This document shows positions 1 to 9,493 of a stretch of 46,953 nt of DNA, in pieces. Position 1 is the stretch's first letter, and each line of letters begins with the position of its first letter. This DNA comes from an uncultured Shimia sp. (lineage in GTDB: Bacteria > Pseudomonadota > Alphaproteobacteria > Rhodobacterales > Rhodobacteraceae). Position numbers and translations under genes: made by a program. The stretch covers positions 1 to 46,953 of the forward strand of contig CALCOY010000059.1 in NCBI GenBank assembly GCA_937897325.1. Direction: 5' to 3'. Under the pieces are notes generated by a model. The model ran no database searches and was not told where the DNA came from. It saw only the letters and a list, made by a program, of their open reading frames with translations.

Positions 1-147
1 TCGTCATCATTGCCAACGCGCTATGCAAGACCCGTCAAAAATGGACCCTCCAAACTCCCTGACAAATAAAGGTGCTAGCTTGGCCAGTTTGCTTTTGACC
101 GCTAGTCATGAGGCGAGCGCATTCACAAACCACGGGACTTTATCCGC

Positions 148-402
148 TCAAACGCGGTCGAGTTTTCCAACCCGCATTTGTCCGGACAAGCGAGACTTAA
201 TTTCTGCGAGAGGCAGGTTTCGTAGCGCCAAAGCCAAGTCAACTTGGTACTCGTGCGGAAGAGCCCTTTCAGACCCCCGCAAGAATTCTTGTAACGCTTC
301 AACTGATTGTGTGAGAAGGCCGAAGCGTTGCAATGCTTGCTTAGCACTGTTGCGAAAATGCCGGACTCGCGCAGTTTCCAGAACAACTTCCACTGCACTC
401 AT
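148..402 (-). CDS. Hypothetical 84-aa protein at the end of the che operon
   Basis: This short reading frame has an ATG start and TGA stop and lies 93 bases downstream of the second cheY on the same strand, so it may be the last gene of the leftward chemotaxis operon. The predicted product is mostly helical, with no signal peptide, membrane segment or Cys/His motif. I do not recognise the family. Sinorhizobium meliloti has a small gene (cheT/orf10) at the end of its che operon, so a small accessory chemotaxis protein is possible, but this rests on position only. A second frame overlaps it (123..398), and only a weak ribosome site (GGAAG, about 14 bases upstream) is visible. It may not be a gene. 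Confidence 0.4.
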   Translation of the reverse strand: MSAVEVVLETARVRHFRNSAKQALQRFGLLTQSVEALQEFLRGSERALPHEYQVDLALALRNLPLAEIKSRLSGQMRVGKLDRV

Positions 403-495
403 AGTTCGTCATTCAATACTTCCAATTCAGCTGCACGCCGCCTAAAAAAACAAACAAGGCTTCAGTATGCTTTGCTGGTTCCACGTCTGCTTTTA

Positions 496-882
496 TCACA
501 ATCGGCCAACCACTTTTTCAATGGAGTCGCGAAGCTCAACATTGGTGAAAGGTTTTTTGAGTATCGAATTCACCCTTAACGCTTTACCTTTTGCGACAAT
601 GTCTGGTGTTGGTTTTCCAGTGACCAAGATAAATGCGATCTTCTGTGTGTGTGCCTGCCGACGAAGCTTTTCAAGCAGTTCTAGCCCGTTGAGGCCGGGC
701 ATGTTGTAGTCGGAGATGACAAGATGAACAGGTTGTTGACTGATCATATTGAAAGCGGTCGCTCCGTCATTCACGTCACGCTGGTTTACGACTCCCAGAG
801 CTTCCAGACCTTGCGTCAACAAACCTCGACTCGTGGACATGTCATCGACCACCATCACATGCAGCTTTTCTCGAATGCTCAT
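496..882 (-). CDS. cheY: CheY-type single-domain response regulator (second cheY)
   Basis: A 128-residue stand-alone receiver domain. The acidic pair D13-D14, phospho-acceptor D58 (in SDYNMPG), T88 and K110 (KKPF) are all present, so it should accept phosphate from CheA. There is no output domain. It overlaps the end of cheR by four bases (ATGA), which suggests translational coupling. Alphaproteobacterial chemotaxis operons often carry two CheYs, one binding the flagellar motor and one acting as a phosphate sink. Which role this copy has cannot be read from sequence. It differs clearly from the other CheY at 4375..4743. Confidence 0.93.
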   Translation of the reverse strand: MSIREKLHVMVVDDMSTSRGLLTQGLEALGVVNQRDVNDGATAFNMISQQPVHLVISDYNMPGLNGLELLEKLRRQAHTQKIAFILVTGKPTPDIVAKGKALRVNSILKKPFTNVELRDSIEKVVGRL

Positions 883-1763
883 TTGTTCCTTCCAGTTTTG
901 TCAATGTCGTCATGCGTTTTGGCATCCGACTTGCGGTAGGACGTTACGCCGTCATTGCTCAGGAACGCGGTCGCGGGCCCAGTCACTCGTTCCGAATGCC
1001 CAACCACAAGCTGCGCTCCCGCACGCAGCTGCTTTGCAAACCGCATCCAGAGTTTTTCCTGGGTTTGCTTGTCAAAGTAAATTGCTACGTTTCGACAGAA
1101 AATCACGTCGAAAGATCCACGCGTGGGCCATGGCTTGACTAAGTTCAGTTCGCCAAAGGTCACAAGGCTTCGAGTGGTTGGCTCAATTTCGAAAAACCCG
1201 CCCTTCGGCTTGGTCGTCCCAATCTGCCGGAGACGCTTCGGAATGCCGTCCAATTCTGCTTCTGGATACTGGCCACGAAAACCGAATTTGAGCACTTTCG
1301 GATCCACATCAGTTGCTAGAATGCGGATGTCGAGCTGAGCAGCGTTCGGGCACAATTCCTTGATCGTCAGAGCGAGGGAATAGGCCTCTTGCCCTTGGGA
1401 GCAGCCTGCGGACCAAAGCCTCACGCGCTGGCCTGATTGGGCATGTTTGATCAATCGCGGAAATATGTCATCTCGCATTTGTTCGAAGTGATGTTGCTCG
1501 CGAAAAAAATGCGTTACATTTGTTGTGAGAAGGCTAAGCAATTCGCCTTCTTCCACCTCGCCGTTCGCGTCGGCAAGTAGATCGAAATACGCCTTGAAAC
1601 TGCTGAGACCCAGCTTGCGCAAGCGTTTCGCCAACCTGCCATAAACCAGATCGCGTTTGTGCGCTTCCAAGTGAAGACCGATACGGTCGTGCGCCAGTGC
1701 GGCAACACGATCGAAGTCTTCCGCTGAAAATGGAATGTCGAGAGAGCGGGCTACGGTCGCCAT
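879..1763 (-). CDS. cheR: CheR chemoreceptor glutamate methyltransferase
   Basis: S-adenosylmethionine-dependent methyltransferase that methylates glutamates on chemoreceptors during adaptation. The 294-residue length is normal. The N-terminal helical domain holds TTNVTHFFRE at about residue 80, the SAM-binding loop reads WSAGCSQGQEAYS, and the C-terminal motif FCRNVAIYFD corresponds to the usual RNVLIYF. The start lies five bases after cheW and the end overlaps cheY. The receptor at 5298..7886 ends in DWEAF, a plausible docking site for the CheR beta-subdomain. The last 20 or so residues are polar and probably flexible. Confidence 0.95.
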   Translation of the reverse strand: MATVARSLDIPFSAEDFDRVAALAHDRIGLHLEAHKRDLVYGRLAKRLRKLGLSSFKAYFDLLADANGEVEEGELLSLLTTNVTHFFREQHHFEQMRDDIFPRLIKHAQSGQRVRLWSAGCSQGQEAYSLALTIKELCPNAAQLDIRILATDVDPKVLKFGFRGQYPEAELDGIPKRLRQIGTTKPKGGFFEIEPTTRSLVTFGELNLVKPWPTRGSFDVIFCRNVAIYFDKQTQEKLWMRFAKQLRAGAQLVVGHSERVTGPATAFLSNDGVTSYRKSDAKTHDDIDKTGRNK

Positions 1764-1768
1764 GATCG

Positions 1769-2233
1769 TTAAAGAACCTCGTCCATCGCTTTCACCACGT
1801 CTTCGACATCAATGATTCGGATCATTCCATCATCCGTCGTGACCAAGCCGCACACACAAGACATGGTGCATTCCTTTCGCGCGCCGGGTGCTTCCCGAAT
1901 TTGATCCGCTTCTACAGACAAAATCCTTCTAACTGCTTCGACGGCCAGCCCTATGATCCTGTTGCCGTGCTCGACAATGACGACGACGTGGCGGTCAGTT
2001 GGTACGATCGGCGGAAGCCCGAACATGCAGGCCAGATCGACAATTGGGATCACTTCGCCACGGAGGTTCATTGTCCCCATCATGAAAGGTGGGCTGTGCG
2101 GCAGAGTGGTGGTTGGTGACCATCGACGATTTTCCCGAACCCGCATGATATCTATGCAGTACTTCTGGCCTGCAACGGACAATGTCGAGAACAACTGCAC
2201 CGGAACTGTTTTGACATCGGGCTCAAGCGGCAT
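1769..2233 (-). CDS. cheW: CheW chemotaxis coupling protein
   Basis: A 154-residue scaffold protein linking chemoreceptors to CheA. The CheW fold is recognisable from VQLFSTLSVAGQKYCID, MMGTMNLRGEVIPIVDL and a C-terminal IRIIDVEDVV. The frame is open further upstream, to 2341, but the start at 2233 is preferred: it has a strong AGGAG six to seven bases upstream, and the extra upstream residues are low-complexity and lie inside cheA. With this start the gene overlaps the cheA end by 11 bases. A cysteine-containing stretch (CTMSCVCGLV) near residue 125 is unusual for CheW. Confidence 0.95.
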   Translation of the reverse strand: MPLEPDVKTVPVQLFSTLSVAGQKYCIDIMRVRENRRWSPTTTLPHSPPFMMGTMNLRGEVIPIVDLACMFGLPPIVPTDRHVVVIVEHGNRIIGLAVEAVRRILSVEADQIREAPGARKECTMSCVCGLVTTDDGMIRIIDVEDVVKAMDEVL

Positions 2234-4370
2234 GAGGCTTCTCCTTGAGCGTTGAACTGGTTCGTTTGGCTGTTTTTCTGGGGCGGGTGTCGATTGCGAT
2301 TGGATCCGGATCGACAATAAGCGCGACCTTGCCGTCCCCAAGAATGGTAGCTGCGGACACGCCAGGCACGGGGCGGTAGTTCTTCGACAAGCTCTTTATG
2401 ACAACCTGGCGCTTGTCTATGACCTGATCTACGGCAAGTGCGACGCGCGTCTCTTCTGATCGCACAATCAAAAAAGTGCGCTTTGTCAGCTTCTGTTTCG
2501 ACGGTGGGTGGCCAAGGTATTCGCCCAAATCCACAACGGGTAGGTAGTCGCCGCGGTTCTCGAACACAATGCTGCCGCTACCTACTTTGCTAACGTCTCT
2601 TTTTTTCGGTCGGATCGCTTCTTCGACCGCTGCAATTGGAACGACCATCATTTCATCGCCGACACAGACGACCATCCCATCCAGAACAGCCATTGTTAGG
2701 GGGAGCACTATTGTGAAAGTGGATCCGACACCCGGTTCCGAAGCAATCGAGACGCGTCCGCCCAAAGCCGTGATCGCGGTTTTGACCACATCCATCCCAA
2801 CGCCGCGACCCGAAAGACTGGTGACTGTGGATGCGGTCGAAAACCCAGGGCAGAATAGAAGATTATCGATCTCAGCCTCTGTAAGGTCATCGTCCTTCGA
2901 GACAAGCCCTTTTCCCTCCGCCGTTTCACGGATTTTTTCGCGATTCAACCCTCCGCCGTCATCGACAATCTGGATCAAGACATGTCCCGATTTGTGACTT
3001 GCATTCAGCCGAACGGTTCCCTTTGCAGGTTTCCCGCTTTCGGCCCTTTTGTCGGGCGGTTCAATGCCATGATCAATTGCATTGCGGACCATATGGGTGA
3101 GCGGCTCCGCAAGCTTTTCGATGACCTTTTTGTCGACCTTTGTGTCCTCCCCTTCCAGTTCCAGCGTCACTGGCTTTTCCGCGGTGTTTGCGGTTTCTCG
3201 CGCGATCCTGTTCATCCGCTGGAAGAGCTGTCTGATGGGCTGCATGCGCAAATCCATAATCCCTTCCTGCACATTCCGCGCCAGTTGCTTGTAGTCTTCC
3301 AGATCGGTCATCAACTCAGGTGGCGGACGTTGCCCCAACTCTCGTACACGCTGAGACAACATGGCCTGATTGATAATCAGTTCACCGACGGTGTTGACGA
3401 GGGAATCAATGCGGTCAACTTCTACACGCAGGGTGGCCGGTGGCTCCTTTCGTGGAGGCAGTGCTTCCGCAATCGGCGTATCAGGAAGACCTGCGGGTTC
3501 TCCAGGGTCCTGTTCGGGGGGTTCAACTATCTCCGGGGCGGGCAGCGCAACATCACTGGAGACTTGGGTGGCTCCGGCGGCATCATCTGCATCTTGTGGA
3601 ACAACGCTCAGTGCACACAGACCGTCCACGAATTCGAACACGTCCATTATCTTTTGCTGCGGTGCATTTGAAACCAAAAGGATTTCCCAGGACAGATAAC
3701 TTTCCGTCCAGTCAAAGCTTTCTGGTCCGGCAACGCGCGAAACGTCCGCTTCAATGGTGATTTCGCCCAACTCCGCAAGCGCTCTGAACAGGATGAGCGG
3801 TTCGTGCCCAGTCGCATAAAGCTCTGTGAAGGGTTGGAATTTTATCAGCCATTCTTGATCGGTGGATACAGTATCGAGATCTGGCAGGTGATCCGTGCCG
3901 ATGATCGTTGGCCCCTCCAAATCCATGTCGAAGTCAAAGTCAGCGCTGATCGTTTCGAAATCAAAGGTTTCGTCGTCGGCCGGTTGATCACCAAGCACGC
4001 TTTCGAGCTGTTCTGCTACAGTATCTGCCGCGCTGGTGTCCCCTGCCGTGCCAGCTCGCGCAGAGTCGACAAGGTCCGACAGTATGTCCCCAGCGGATTG
4101 CAAAGTTTGCACCAAATCCGGATCGGGTATGATCGCACCGTCCCGAATCTGATCCAGGACGGTTTCAAACACATGCGAAAACCCGACAAGTGCATCAAGC
4201 CCGAATGCGCCCGCACCCCCTTTTATTGAGTGTACCGCACGAAAGATTGCGTTAATGCAATCGTCGTCTGCACCGTCACTTTCCATGACTTGCAGCCCTT
4301 CATGCAACTCGTCCAGAAGGTCTTCGCACTCCTCAAAGAACATATCCCGGATTGCGTCTCGCTCGGACAT
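2223..4370 (-). CDS. cheA: CheA chemotaxis sensor histidine kinase
   Basis: A 715-residue cytoplasmic kinase that phosphorylates CheY and CheB under receptor control. Domains in order: an N-terminal Hpt domain with phospho-acceptor H47 in AVHSIKGG; an acidic variable region of about 250 residues where P2 normally lies; a dimerisation helix pair starting around RVEVDRIDSLVNTVGELI; the ATPase with N box (HMVRNAIDHGIE), G1 (DDGGG) and G2 (GRGVGMDVV); and a CheW-like regulatory domain. The start lies four bases after the upstream cheY. The acidic linker is rich in D and E and weakly conserved, as is usual for P2. Confidence 0.97.
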   Translation of the reverse strand: MSERDAIRDMFFEECEDLLDELHEGLQVMESDGADDDCINAIFRAVHSIKGGAGAFGLDALVGFSHVFETVLDQIRDGAIIPDPDLVQTLQSAGDILSDLVDSARAGTAGDTSAADTVAEQLESVLGDQPADDETFDFETISADFDFDMDLEGPTIIGTDHLPDLDTVSTDQEWLIKFQPFTELYATGHEPLILFRALAELGEITIEADVSRVAGPESFDWTESYLSWEILLVSNAPQQKIMDVFEFVDGLCALSVVPQDADDAAGATQVSSDVALPAPEIVEPPEQDPGEPAGLPDTPIAEALPPRKEPPATLRVEVDRIDSLVNTVGELIINQAMLSQRVRELGQRPPPELMTDLEDYKQLARNVQEGIMDLRMQPIRQLFQRMNRIARETANTAEKPVTLELEGEDTKVDKKVIEKLAEPLTHMVRNAIDHGIEPPDKRAESGKPAKGTVRLNASHKSGHVLIQIVDDGGGLNREKIRETAEGKGLVSKDDDLTEAEIDNLLFCPGFSTASTVTSLSGRGVGMDVVKTAITALGGRVSIASEPGVGSTFTIVLPLTMAVLDGMVVCVGDEMMVVPIAAVEEAIRPKKRDVSKVGSGSIVFENRGDYLPVVDLGEYLGHPPSKQKLTKRTFLIVRSEETRVALAVDQVIDKRQVVIKSLSKNYRPVPGVSAATILGDGKVALIVDPDPIAIDTRPRKTAKRTSSTLKEKPHAA

Positions 4371-4374
4371 TGTG

Positions 4375-4743
4375 TCAGACCCCGGTTATTCTTTTGAGCA
4401 CCGCGACAAGCGATGCTTCTTCAAAAGGTTTGACTATCCAGCCTGTCGCCCCCGCCTTGCGTGCCCTCAACTTCAAATCATCACTGCTTTCCGTGCTGAG
4501 AACGATGATTGGAACACTCCGATTGACGGATCCGCCGCGTATTCCTTCGATTACGCCGAATCCATCCAATCGCGGCATGTTGATATCAGTGATAACCACG
4601 TCGGGTTGCGCAGAGTTGAACGACTCCAACCCTTCGACGCCATCCTCGGCCGTTGTGACTTTGAAACCATTGTCGCCCAGCGTGACGCCCAGCAGCGTTC
4701 TGATTGTCCGAGAATCGTCGATAGCCAGCACATGTGTCGTCAT
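4375..4743 (-). CDS. cheY: CheY chemotaxis response regulator (first cheY)
   Basis: A 122-residue single receiver domain with D9-D10, phospho-acceptor D53 (ITDINMPRLDG), S83-T84 and K105 (VKPFEE). It sits between the STAS gene and cheA, the same position as cheY1 in S. meliloti-type operons, and its start overlaps the STAS gene stop (ATGA). In those systems the CheY next to cheA acts as a phosphate sink, helped by the neighbouring small protein. Carrying that role over to this gene is inference from synteny. Confidence 0.94.
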   Translation of the reverse strand: MTTHVLAIDDSRTIRTLLGVTLGDNGFKVTTAEDGVEGLESFNSAQPDVVITDINMPRLDGFGVIEGIRGGSVNRSVPIIVLSTESSDDLKLRARKAGATGWIVKPFEEASLVAVLKRITGV

Positions 4744-5090
4744 TGTGGTTGGTCCTCCTGGGCACCCAGTTCGATGAAATCACTCAGTCCCAAATCCTGA
4801 AGACAAATACCGACCGATCCGTTTGGGTCTTGCAAGACGAACGGAATGTCTTCCTCTGCCCATGACCGCGTTGCCATGGCCAGAAGTTGTGCGCCTTGAG
4901 AGCCGACCTGGTGGACGCTGGAGCCGTCCAGAACCATGGGTCTCCCTGCGTTTTTCAGAATAAACTCCGCTAACTCACCCACAGCGTCGTGCATGACATT
5001 CGGGGGCAAAACGTAGTGCAGCACGTTTTCTTCTGGAGTGTTGAGCAATTCTGTCGGAGCTTCGGAGTCGATGTTGACGGTATCTGACAC
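4740..5090 (-). CDS. STAS-domain protein, first gene of the che operon (CheS-like position)
   Basis: A protein of about 116 residues with a STAS (anti-anti-sigma-like) fold: an alternating strand/helix pattern with the loop LDGSSVHQVGSQGAQLL, in which a serine sits near the usual phospho-serine position. The frame extends to a GTG at 5108, but the GTG at 5090 has an AGGA six bases upstream and is preferred. It overlaps cheY by four bases. In S. meliloti a small gene at this position (cheS) encodes a protein that binds CheA and speeds dephosphorylation of CheY1. Synteny suggests the same role here, without proof. Confidence 0.85.
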   Translation of the reverse strand: MSDTVNIDSEAPTELLNTPEENVLHYVLPPNVMHDAVGELAEFILKNAGRPMVLDGSSVHQVGSQGAQLLAMATRSWAEEDIPFVLQDPNGSVGICLQDLGLSDFIELGAQEDQPQ

Positions 5091-5297
5091 GTGTTGTCCT
5101 GCGTTCACGTCTTGAAAAAGATGGCAATTGTCGATTGACGAATTGTGCCTAAACGCAAATCCCCTAACGCTTCGTAAATCATGCCAATGCGTTTGCGGAA
5201 GTTTTTGCCAAATTGAATGAAGTGCCGTCAGGAGAAATTTAAGACTCAGTCGATAGAGCCGTCACAGCATCCCTATGTTAAGGATCGAGACAGACAG
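5091..5297. promoter_or_regulatory. Divergent che/mcp intergenic region
   Basis: About 200 bases separate the leftward che operon from the rightward mcp-cheB-cheD operon, so both promoters must lie here. I see no clear -35/-10 pair or strong palindrome. The region is AT-richer than the genes on either side. The receptor start chosen at 5298 has only a weak upstream purine stretch (AAGGA about 13 bases away). Confidence 0.5.
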
Positions 5298-7886
5298 ATG
5301 AAGCTACGCACTCAGATCGCCGTTATTGTGCTTATCCCACTTATTGGTATCCTCATTACGACAGCTATTGGCAGTCAGAAAGCTCTTAGGGTGATCGTCG
5401 CTGCAGATCACACTGCTTCCGTTCTTGATGATACCATTATTGTTTCCGACCTTATTCATGAATTGCAGATCGAACGCGGCCTTTCAGCCGGTTACGTCAG
5501 CTCTGGCGGGGATCAGTTTGCCAATGAACTCATTGCACAGCGCGCGAATGTTGACGCTGCCCATTTGGCTTTCGACGCTTTGATGAGTGCGGCACAGGAA
5601 TTCGATACCGATCGGCTAGAAATATTGGCAAGCGGACTTGATGCTTTGTCTGCATTTCGCCAAGGTGTTTCTTCTTTGACAGCGACCGTCCCAGAAGTTG
5701 TTTCTACATTTACTCAAATGATCGAAGATGCACGTGCGGAAAATGCAATTGCATTGACCAATGTTGATTTCGCTGAGGTTGGAAGCGCAGGTGCCGGCCA
5801 TGCAATGTTGGCTGCAGCCAAGGAATATGCAGGTCGTCAGCGCGCCATTGGTGCTGTGGGGTTCGGGACAGGTGAGTTCACGCAGTCCGGACGTTTCAGC
5901 TTTCTGGAAATGGGCACGGCGCAAAACCTGATGCTTGAAAAGGCGGATACTTACATCTCGCGGGTCTTGCCTACCAAAAAAATTGCAACGCTGCCAGAGC
6001 GCCAAGCGGTCAAGCAAGTTGAGGCCCTTGTCAAAGGCGACCCCGCGAATGATCGGCCAATTGAACTCACTGGCGATCAATGGTTTGCCATGTCCACCCA
6101 AGCAATCGACGCAATGCGCCAGGCAGAGGTTGAGCTTTTTGATTCGTTGAGTGCGGTTGTTCAGTCGGAACAAAGTGCCGCACAAATCCGCGCAGCGATT
6201 TTTCTGGTGACTGCTACCGCCGCATTCTTACTGAGCGCAATTGCACTCTATTTCTTTGCGCGCAAATTGAGCACCAAACTTGCGCAATTGATTGACGCGA
6301 TGCGGTCCATTACAGCGCAGGAAGCCGACGTCGAAGTTCCGTGGCAAGAGGACCGTTCGGAGATTGGCGACGTCTCTCGAACGCTCGCGGTAATGCGCGA
6401 CACTCTTGAGGACAATGCGGCGGAGATCTTCAACAAAGCCAACCTTATCGAATCGATCTCTTCTCAGCAAGCGACAGTCGAATTTAGCCCAGACGGCAAA
6501 GTCGTGACCGCAAATCAGAATTTCCTGGATGTGATGGAATACAGCAGCGACGAAATCATCGGGCGACCACACGCTATCCTCTGCAAGAAAGAGTTCGTAA
6601 AGTCGATAGAATATCGTGAGATGTGGGAGGGACTGAAGCGCGGAGAGCTGAAATCTGGAACCTTTGAACGGGTTACCAAATCTGGAGAGACCGTCTTTCT
6701 CCAGGCGAATTACAACCCTGTTTGTGATGCGAGCGGGAAGTTGACCAGAGTTGTCATGATGGCATCGGACATCACCGACGCAGAGAACGAACGCAATGCA
6801 AACATCGCGGAACGCGAGGCAATGGAACGGGATCTCACGCACGTTGTCCATAGTTTGAACCGTGCGCTTGCTGACATGTCCCAAGGTGATCTAACAACCC
6901 AAATTCACGAGGAGTTTGCGGCTGAATTTGACGCTCTGAGGAATAATTTCAACGATGCTATCAGGCAACTTGAAGCCACAATGTCGACGGTAATCGTCAA
7001 CGCTTCAAACATCCGTGGTGAGACGACACAAGTCGCATCCGCTGCAGATGAACTTGCGCAGCGCACGGAAAATCAAGCAGCAGCACTCGAAGAAACCGCA
7101 GCGGCGCTTGAGCACCTGACCACCAGTGTGCATTCAACGTCCGAAGCAGCGGGAGCGGCAAGCGAAGACGTCAAAAGCGCCGAGAAGGCGGCGCTCGACA
7201 GCGGTAAGGTCGTAAAGAAGGCCGTTAAGGCGATGAGCCGCATTGAAAAATCGTCCGAACAGATCGTTCAGATCATTGGCGTCATTGAGGACATCGCATT
7301 TCAAACGAACTTGCTTGCCTTGAATGCTGGTGTCGAAGCCGCACGCGCAGGCGATGCTGGAAGAGGGTTTGCTGTCGTCGCGTCAGAGGTCCAAGCGCTG
7401 GCGACGAGAACCGCCGACGCCGCAAAGGAAATCAAAGTGCTGATTTCGACGTCATCCAAGCAGGTCGGATCGGGTGTTGAGCTAGTAGGCAGAGCCGGCC
7501 AGGCGCTGGAAATGATTGCTGAGTCTGTAACAGTCGTCACTGAGCTTGTTACGAATATCGCGAGTTCAGCCAAAGAACAGTCGGTCGGCATCGGTGAAAT
7601 CAATACGGCTGTGAACGAATTGGATCAGGTAACTCAACAGAATGCAGCGATGGTTGAAGAGGCGAATGCGGCCAGCCATAACATGCGATCCGAAGCAGAG
7701 GGACTTGTCGCAGTAGTATCGAACTTCAAGACCAGCGATCAGGCGACCGAAGATAGTGCTGCGACAGGAAAAGGTGCCGCCCAAAAAGACGGGCGCCTTT
7801 CGCGAGATACGGCAGCCCGTTCCCATGGAAATGCTGCTCTTGCTGACGAACCGGTTGATCTATTGACGGATTGGGAAGCTTTCTAG
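5298..7886 (+). CDS. Methyl-accepting chemotaxis protein with NIT, PAS and two HAMP domains
   Basis: An 862-residue receptor. It has an N-terminal membrane helix (about 7-24), a periplasmic NIT (nitrate/nitrite-sensing-type) domain recognised by [15 protein letters not shown], a second membrane helix (about 300-322) and a HAMP. A cytoplasmic PAS follows (about 385-495, with [13 protein letters not shown] as in redox- or aerotaxis-type PAS), then a second HAMP (about 520-565) and a methyl-accepting signalling domain with hairpin tip [19 protein letters not shown]. It ends in DWEAF, like the NWETF tether of E. coli Tsr. The frame is open back to 5217, but the ATG at 5298 starts directly at the first membrane helix. 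It is followed 33 bases later by cheB. The ligand is unknown. Confidence 0.93.
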   Translation: MKLRTQIAVIVLIPLIGILITTAIGSQKALRVIVAADHTASVLDDTIIVSDLIHELQIERGLSAGYVSSGGDQFANELIAQRANVDAAHLAFDALMSAAQEFDTDRLEILASGLDALSAFRQGVSSLTATVPEVVSTFTQMIEDARAENAIALTNVDFAEVGSAGAGHAMLAAAKEYAGRQRAIGAVGFGTGEFTQSGRFSFLEMGTAQNLMLEKADTYISRVLPTKKIATLPERQAVKQVEALVKGDPANDRPIELTGDQWFAMSTQAIDAMRQAEVELFDSLSAVVQSEQSAAQIRAAIFLVTATAAFLLSAIALYFFARKLSTKLAQLIDAMRSITAQEADVEVPWQEDRSEIGDVSRTLAVMRDTLEDNAAEIFNKANLIESISSQQATVEFSPDGKVVTANQNFLDVMEYSSDEIIGRPHAILCKKEFVKSIEYREMWEGLKRGELKSGTFERVTKSGETVFLQANYNPVCDASGKLTRVVMMASDITDAENERNANIAEREAMERDLTHVVHSLNRALADMSQGDLTTQIHEEFAAEFDALRNNFNDAIRQLEATMSTVIVNASNIRGETTQVASAADELAQRTENQAAALEETAAALEHLTTSVHSTSEAAGAASEDVKSAEKAALDSGKVVKKAVKAMSRIEKSSEQIVQIIGVIEDIAFQTNLLALNAGVEAARAGDAGRGFAVVASEVQALATRTADAAKEIKVLISTSSKQVGSGVELVGRAGQALEMIAESVTVVTELVTNIASSAKEQSVGIGEINTAVNELDQVTQQNAAMVEEANAASHNMRSEAEGLVAVVSNFKTSDQATEDSAATGKGAAQKDGRLSRDTAARSHGNAALADEPVDLLTDWEAF

Positions 7887-7919
7887 TTCGTTGAAGATTT
7901 TAGTTTTAGGTAAAGATCA

Positions 7920-8951
7920 ATGAGAGAACAAATTCGCGTTTTGGTCATAGACGATTCTCGGACGATGCAGGCAATCCTGAAATTTCAGTTAGAACAGGAT
8001 CCTGGGATCAAGGTCGTCGGTATGGCGGCAAACCCCTTGGCGGCGCGCGAGGCGATCAATGCAACAAAGCCGGACGTTCTTACGTTGGATATTAACATGC
8101 CTGGAATGGGCGGTTTGGAGTTTCTGGACCGATTGATGAAAATCCACCCAATGCCGGTGGTTATCGTTTCTTCATTGGTGAACAAGTATTCCGAGGTTGC
8201 CTTGGACGCACTCACGCTTGGAGCATTCGATTGTTTTCTGAAGCCTGTTTCTGCGACGGATGCAACAGCCTACGATGAGCTACGCAGCAAGATTCGCGCG
8301 ACCAAAAGTTCGCCTTTGTCCAGACAACCGCAACACAATACAGAGCGTGGAAAAAACAGTGACTATGTTCCCGGAGAGCATATTGTTGCCTTGGGTGCTT
8401 CGACGGGCGGTGTGGATGCGCTGCTACAAATACTTGCCGCTTACCCAAGAAACTGCCCGCCAACGGTGATCACGCAGCACATGCCGAAATCATTCACCAA
8501 GACGTTTGCTAAGCGGCTAGACGAAAATAGCGACGCGGTGGTCGAAGAAGCGAGGAATGGTGTGCAACTCAAGACAGGCACAGTATATCTTGCCCCAGGT
8601 GGAGACGCGCATCTGGAAGTTACCGGTCGTACAAAACCGCTATGTCGTTTGCGAGAGGGCGAACTGGTGTCTGGTCATCGTCCTTCCGTTGATGTCCTGT
8701 TCCGCTCGGTTGCGCGAAGCGGAAGAAAGGCGGTTGGGGTCATTTTGACCGGCATGGGTGATGATGGTACGCAAGGTCTGCTTGAAATGCGAAATGCTGG
8801 CGCGCGAACCTTAGGACAGGACAAATCGTCTTGCCTCGTCTATGGCATGCCGCGTGTCGCATTTGAGGCGGGTGCCGTCGAAAAACAAGTGCCTTTGGCA
8901 AAAGTCAGCACTGAAATTATGCGCCTGACAAGTAAAAGCGCAGCAGGGTAA
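7920..8951 (+). CDS. cheB: CheB protein-glutamate methylesterase/deamidase
   Basis: A 343-residue two-domain enzyme that removes methyl groups from receptors. The N-terminal receiver has D11-D12 and phospho-acceptor D57 (TLDINMPGMGG). The C-terminal esterase has the catalytic triad S161 (GASTGG), H187 (TQHMP) and D282 (GMGDDG). The linker (about 125-150) is polar. It lies between the receptor gene and cheD, with cheD starting five bases after its stop, so it is probably co-transcribed with both. The divergent arrangement puts cheB and cheR in separate operons. Confidence 0.96.
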   Translation: MREQIRVLVIDDSRTMQAILKFQLEQDPGIKVVGMAANPLAAREAINATKPDVLTLDINMPGMGGLEFLDRLMKIHPMPVVIVSSLVNKYSEVALDALTLGAFDCFLKPVSATDATAYDELRSKIRATKSSPLSRQPQHNTERGKNSDYVPGEHIVALGASTGGVDALLQILAAYPRNCPPTVITQHMPKSFTKTFAKRLDENSDAVVEEARNGVQLKTGTVYLAPGGDAHLEVTGRTKPLCRLREGELVSGHRPSVDVLFRSVARSGRKAVGVILTGMGDDGTQGLLEMRNAGARTLGQDKSSCLVYGMPRVAFEAGAVEKQVPLAKVSTEIMRLTSKSAAG

Positions 8952-8956
8952 CCTCC

Positions 8957-9493
8957 ATGCAAAATGGATCGGCTGGCTCAGCGAAAAAGAAACGTTCAAA
9001 CGTCACCCAAGGAAACTTCATCGTTTCGAAAGATCCGAACCATGAGCTTTCAACGGTCTTAGGAAGCTGCGTGTGTGCCTGCCTGTTTGATCTCGAAGCG
9101 AACATAGGTGGAATGAACCACTTCTTGTTGCCGGAGCCATCAGCGACATCGTCAAAGAGCATCATTCACGGAGCTCAAGCAATGGAGCTTTTATTGAACA
9201 GTCTTTTGAAAAGCGGTGCAAGAAAGGATCGGATCAAGGGGAAGCTGTTCGGTGGTTCGAATGTTCTGAAAACAGAGTTGAACATTGGGTCTGCCAATGC
9301 TGCATTTGCAAAGGAGTTTCTGGCAACGGAAGGAATTCCATGTGTTTCAAAGTGTTTGGGCGGGCGCGAGGCTCTTCAGGTTCGGTTTTATCCTGTGTCT
9401 GGTAAGGCACTGGTGCGATCGGTACGGACCGCTTTGGTTCAAGCAATTCCGTCTAAGGCTTCGGCACCGAACCCAAACGTTACTCTCTTCTGA
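8957..9493 (+). CDS. cheD: CheD receptor glutamine deamidase
   Basis: A 178-residue CheD-family enzyme that deamidates receptor glutamines. It has the nucleophile C38 in TVLGSCVCAC, H55 in GGMNHFLLP and the family motif KLFGGSN. The N-terminus is basic, and the last 20 or so residues extend past the fold. It is the last gene of the mcp-cheB-cheD unit. Confidence 0.93.
   Translation: MQNGSAGSAKKKRSNVTQGNFIVSKDPNHELSTVLGSCVCACLFDLEANIGGMNHFLLPEPSATSSKSIIHGAQAMELLLNSLLKSGARKDRIKGKLFGGSNVLKTELNIGSANAAFAKEFLATEGIPCVSKCLGGREALQVRFYPVSGKALVRSVRTALVQAIPSKASAPNPNVTLF

Noticed and set aside
2982-3671. 229-residue plus-strand frame inside cheA
   Set aside because: Antisense to conserved CheA dimerisation and ATPase regions; no domain signal or ribosome site.
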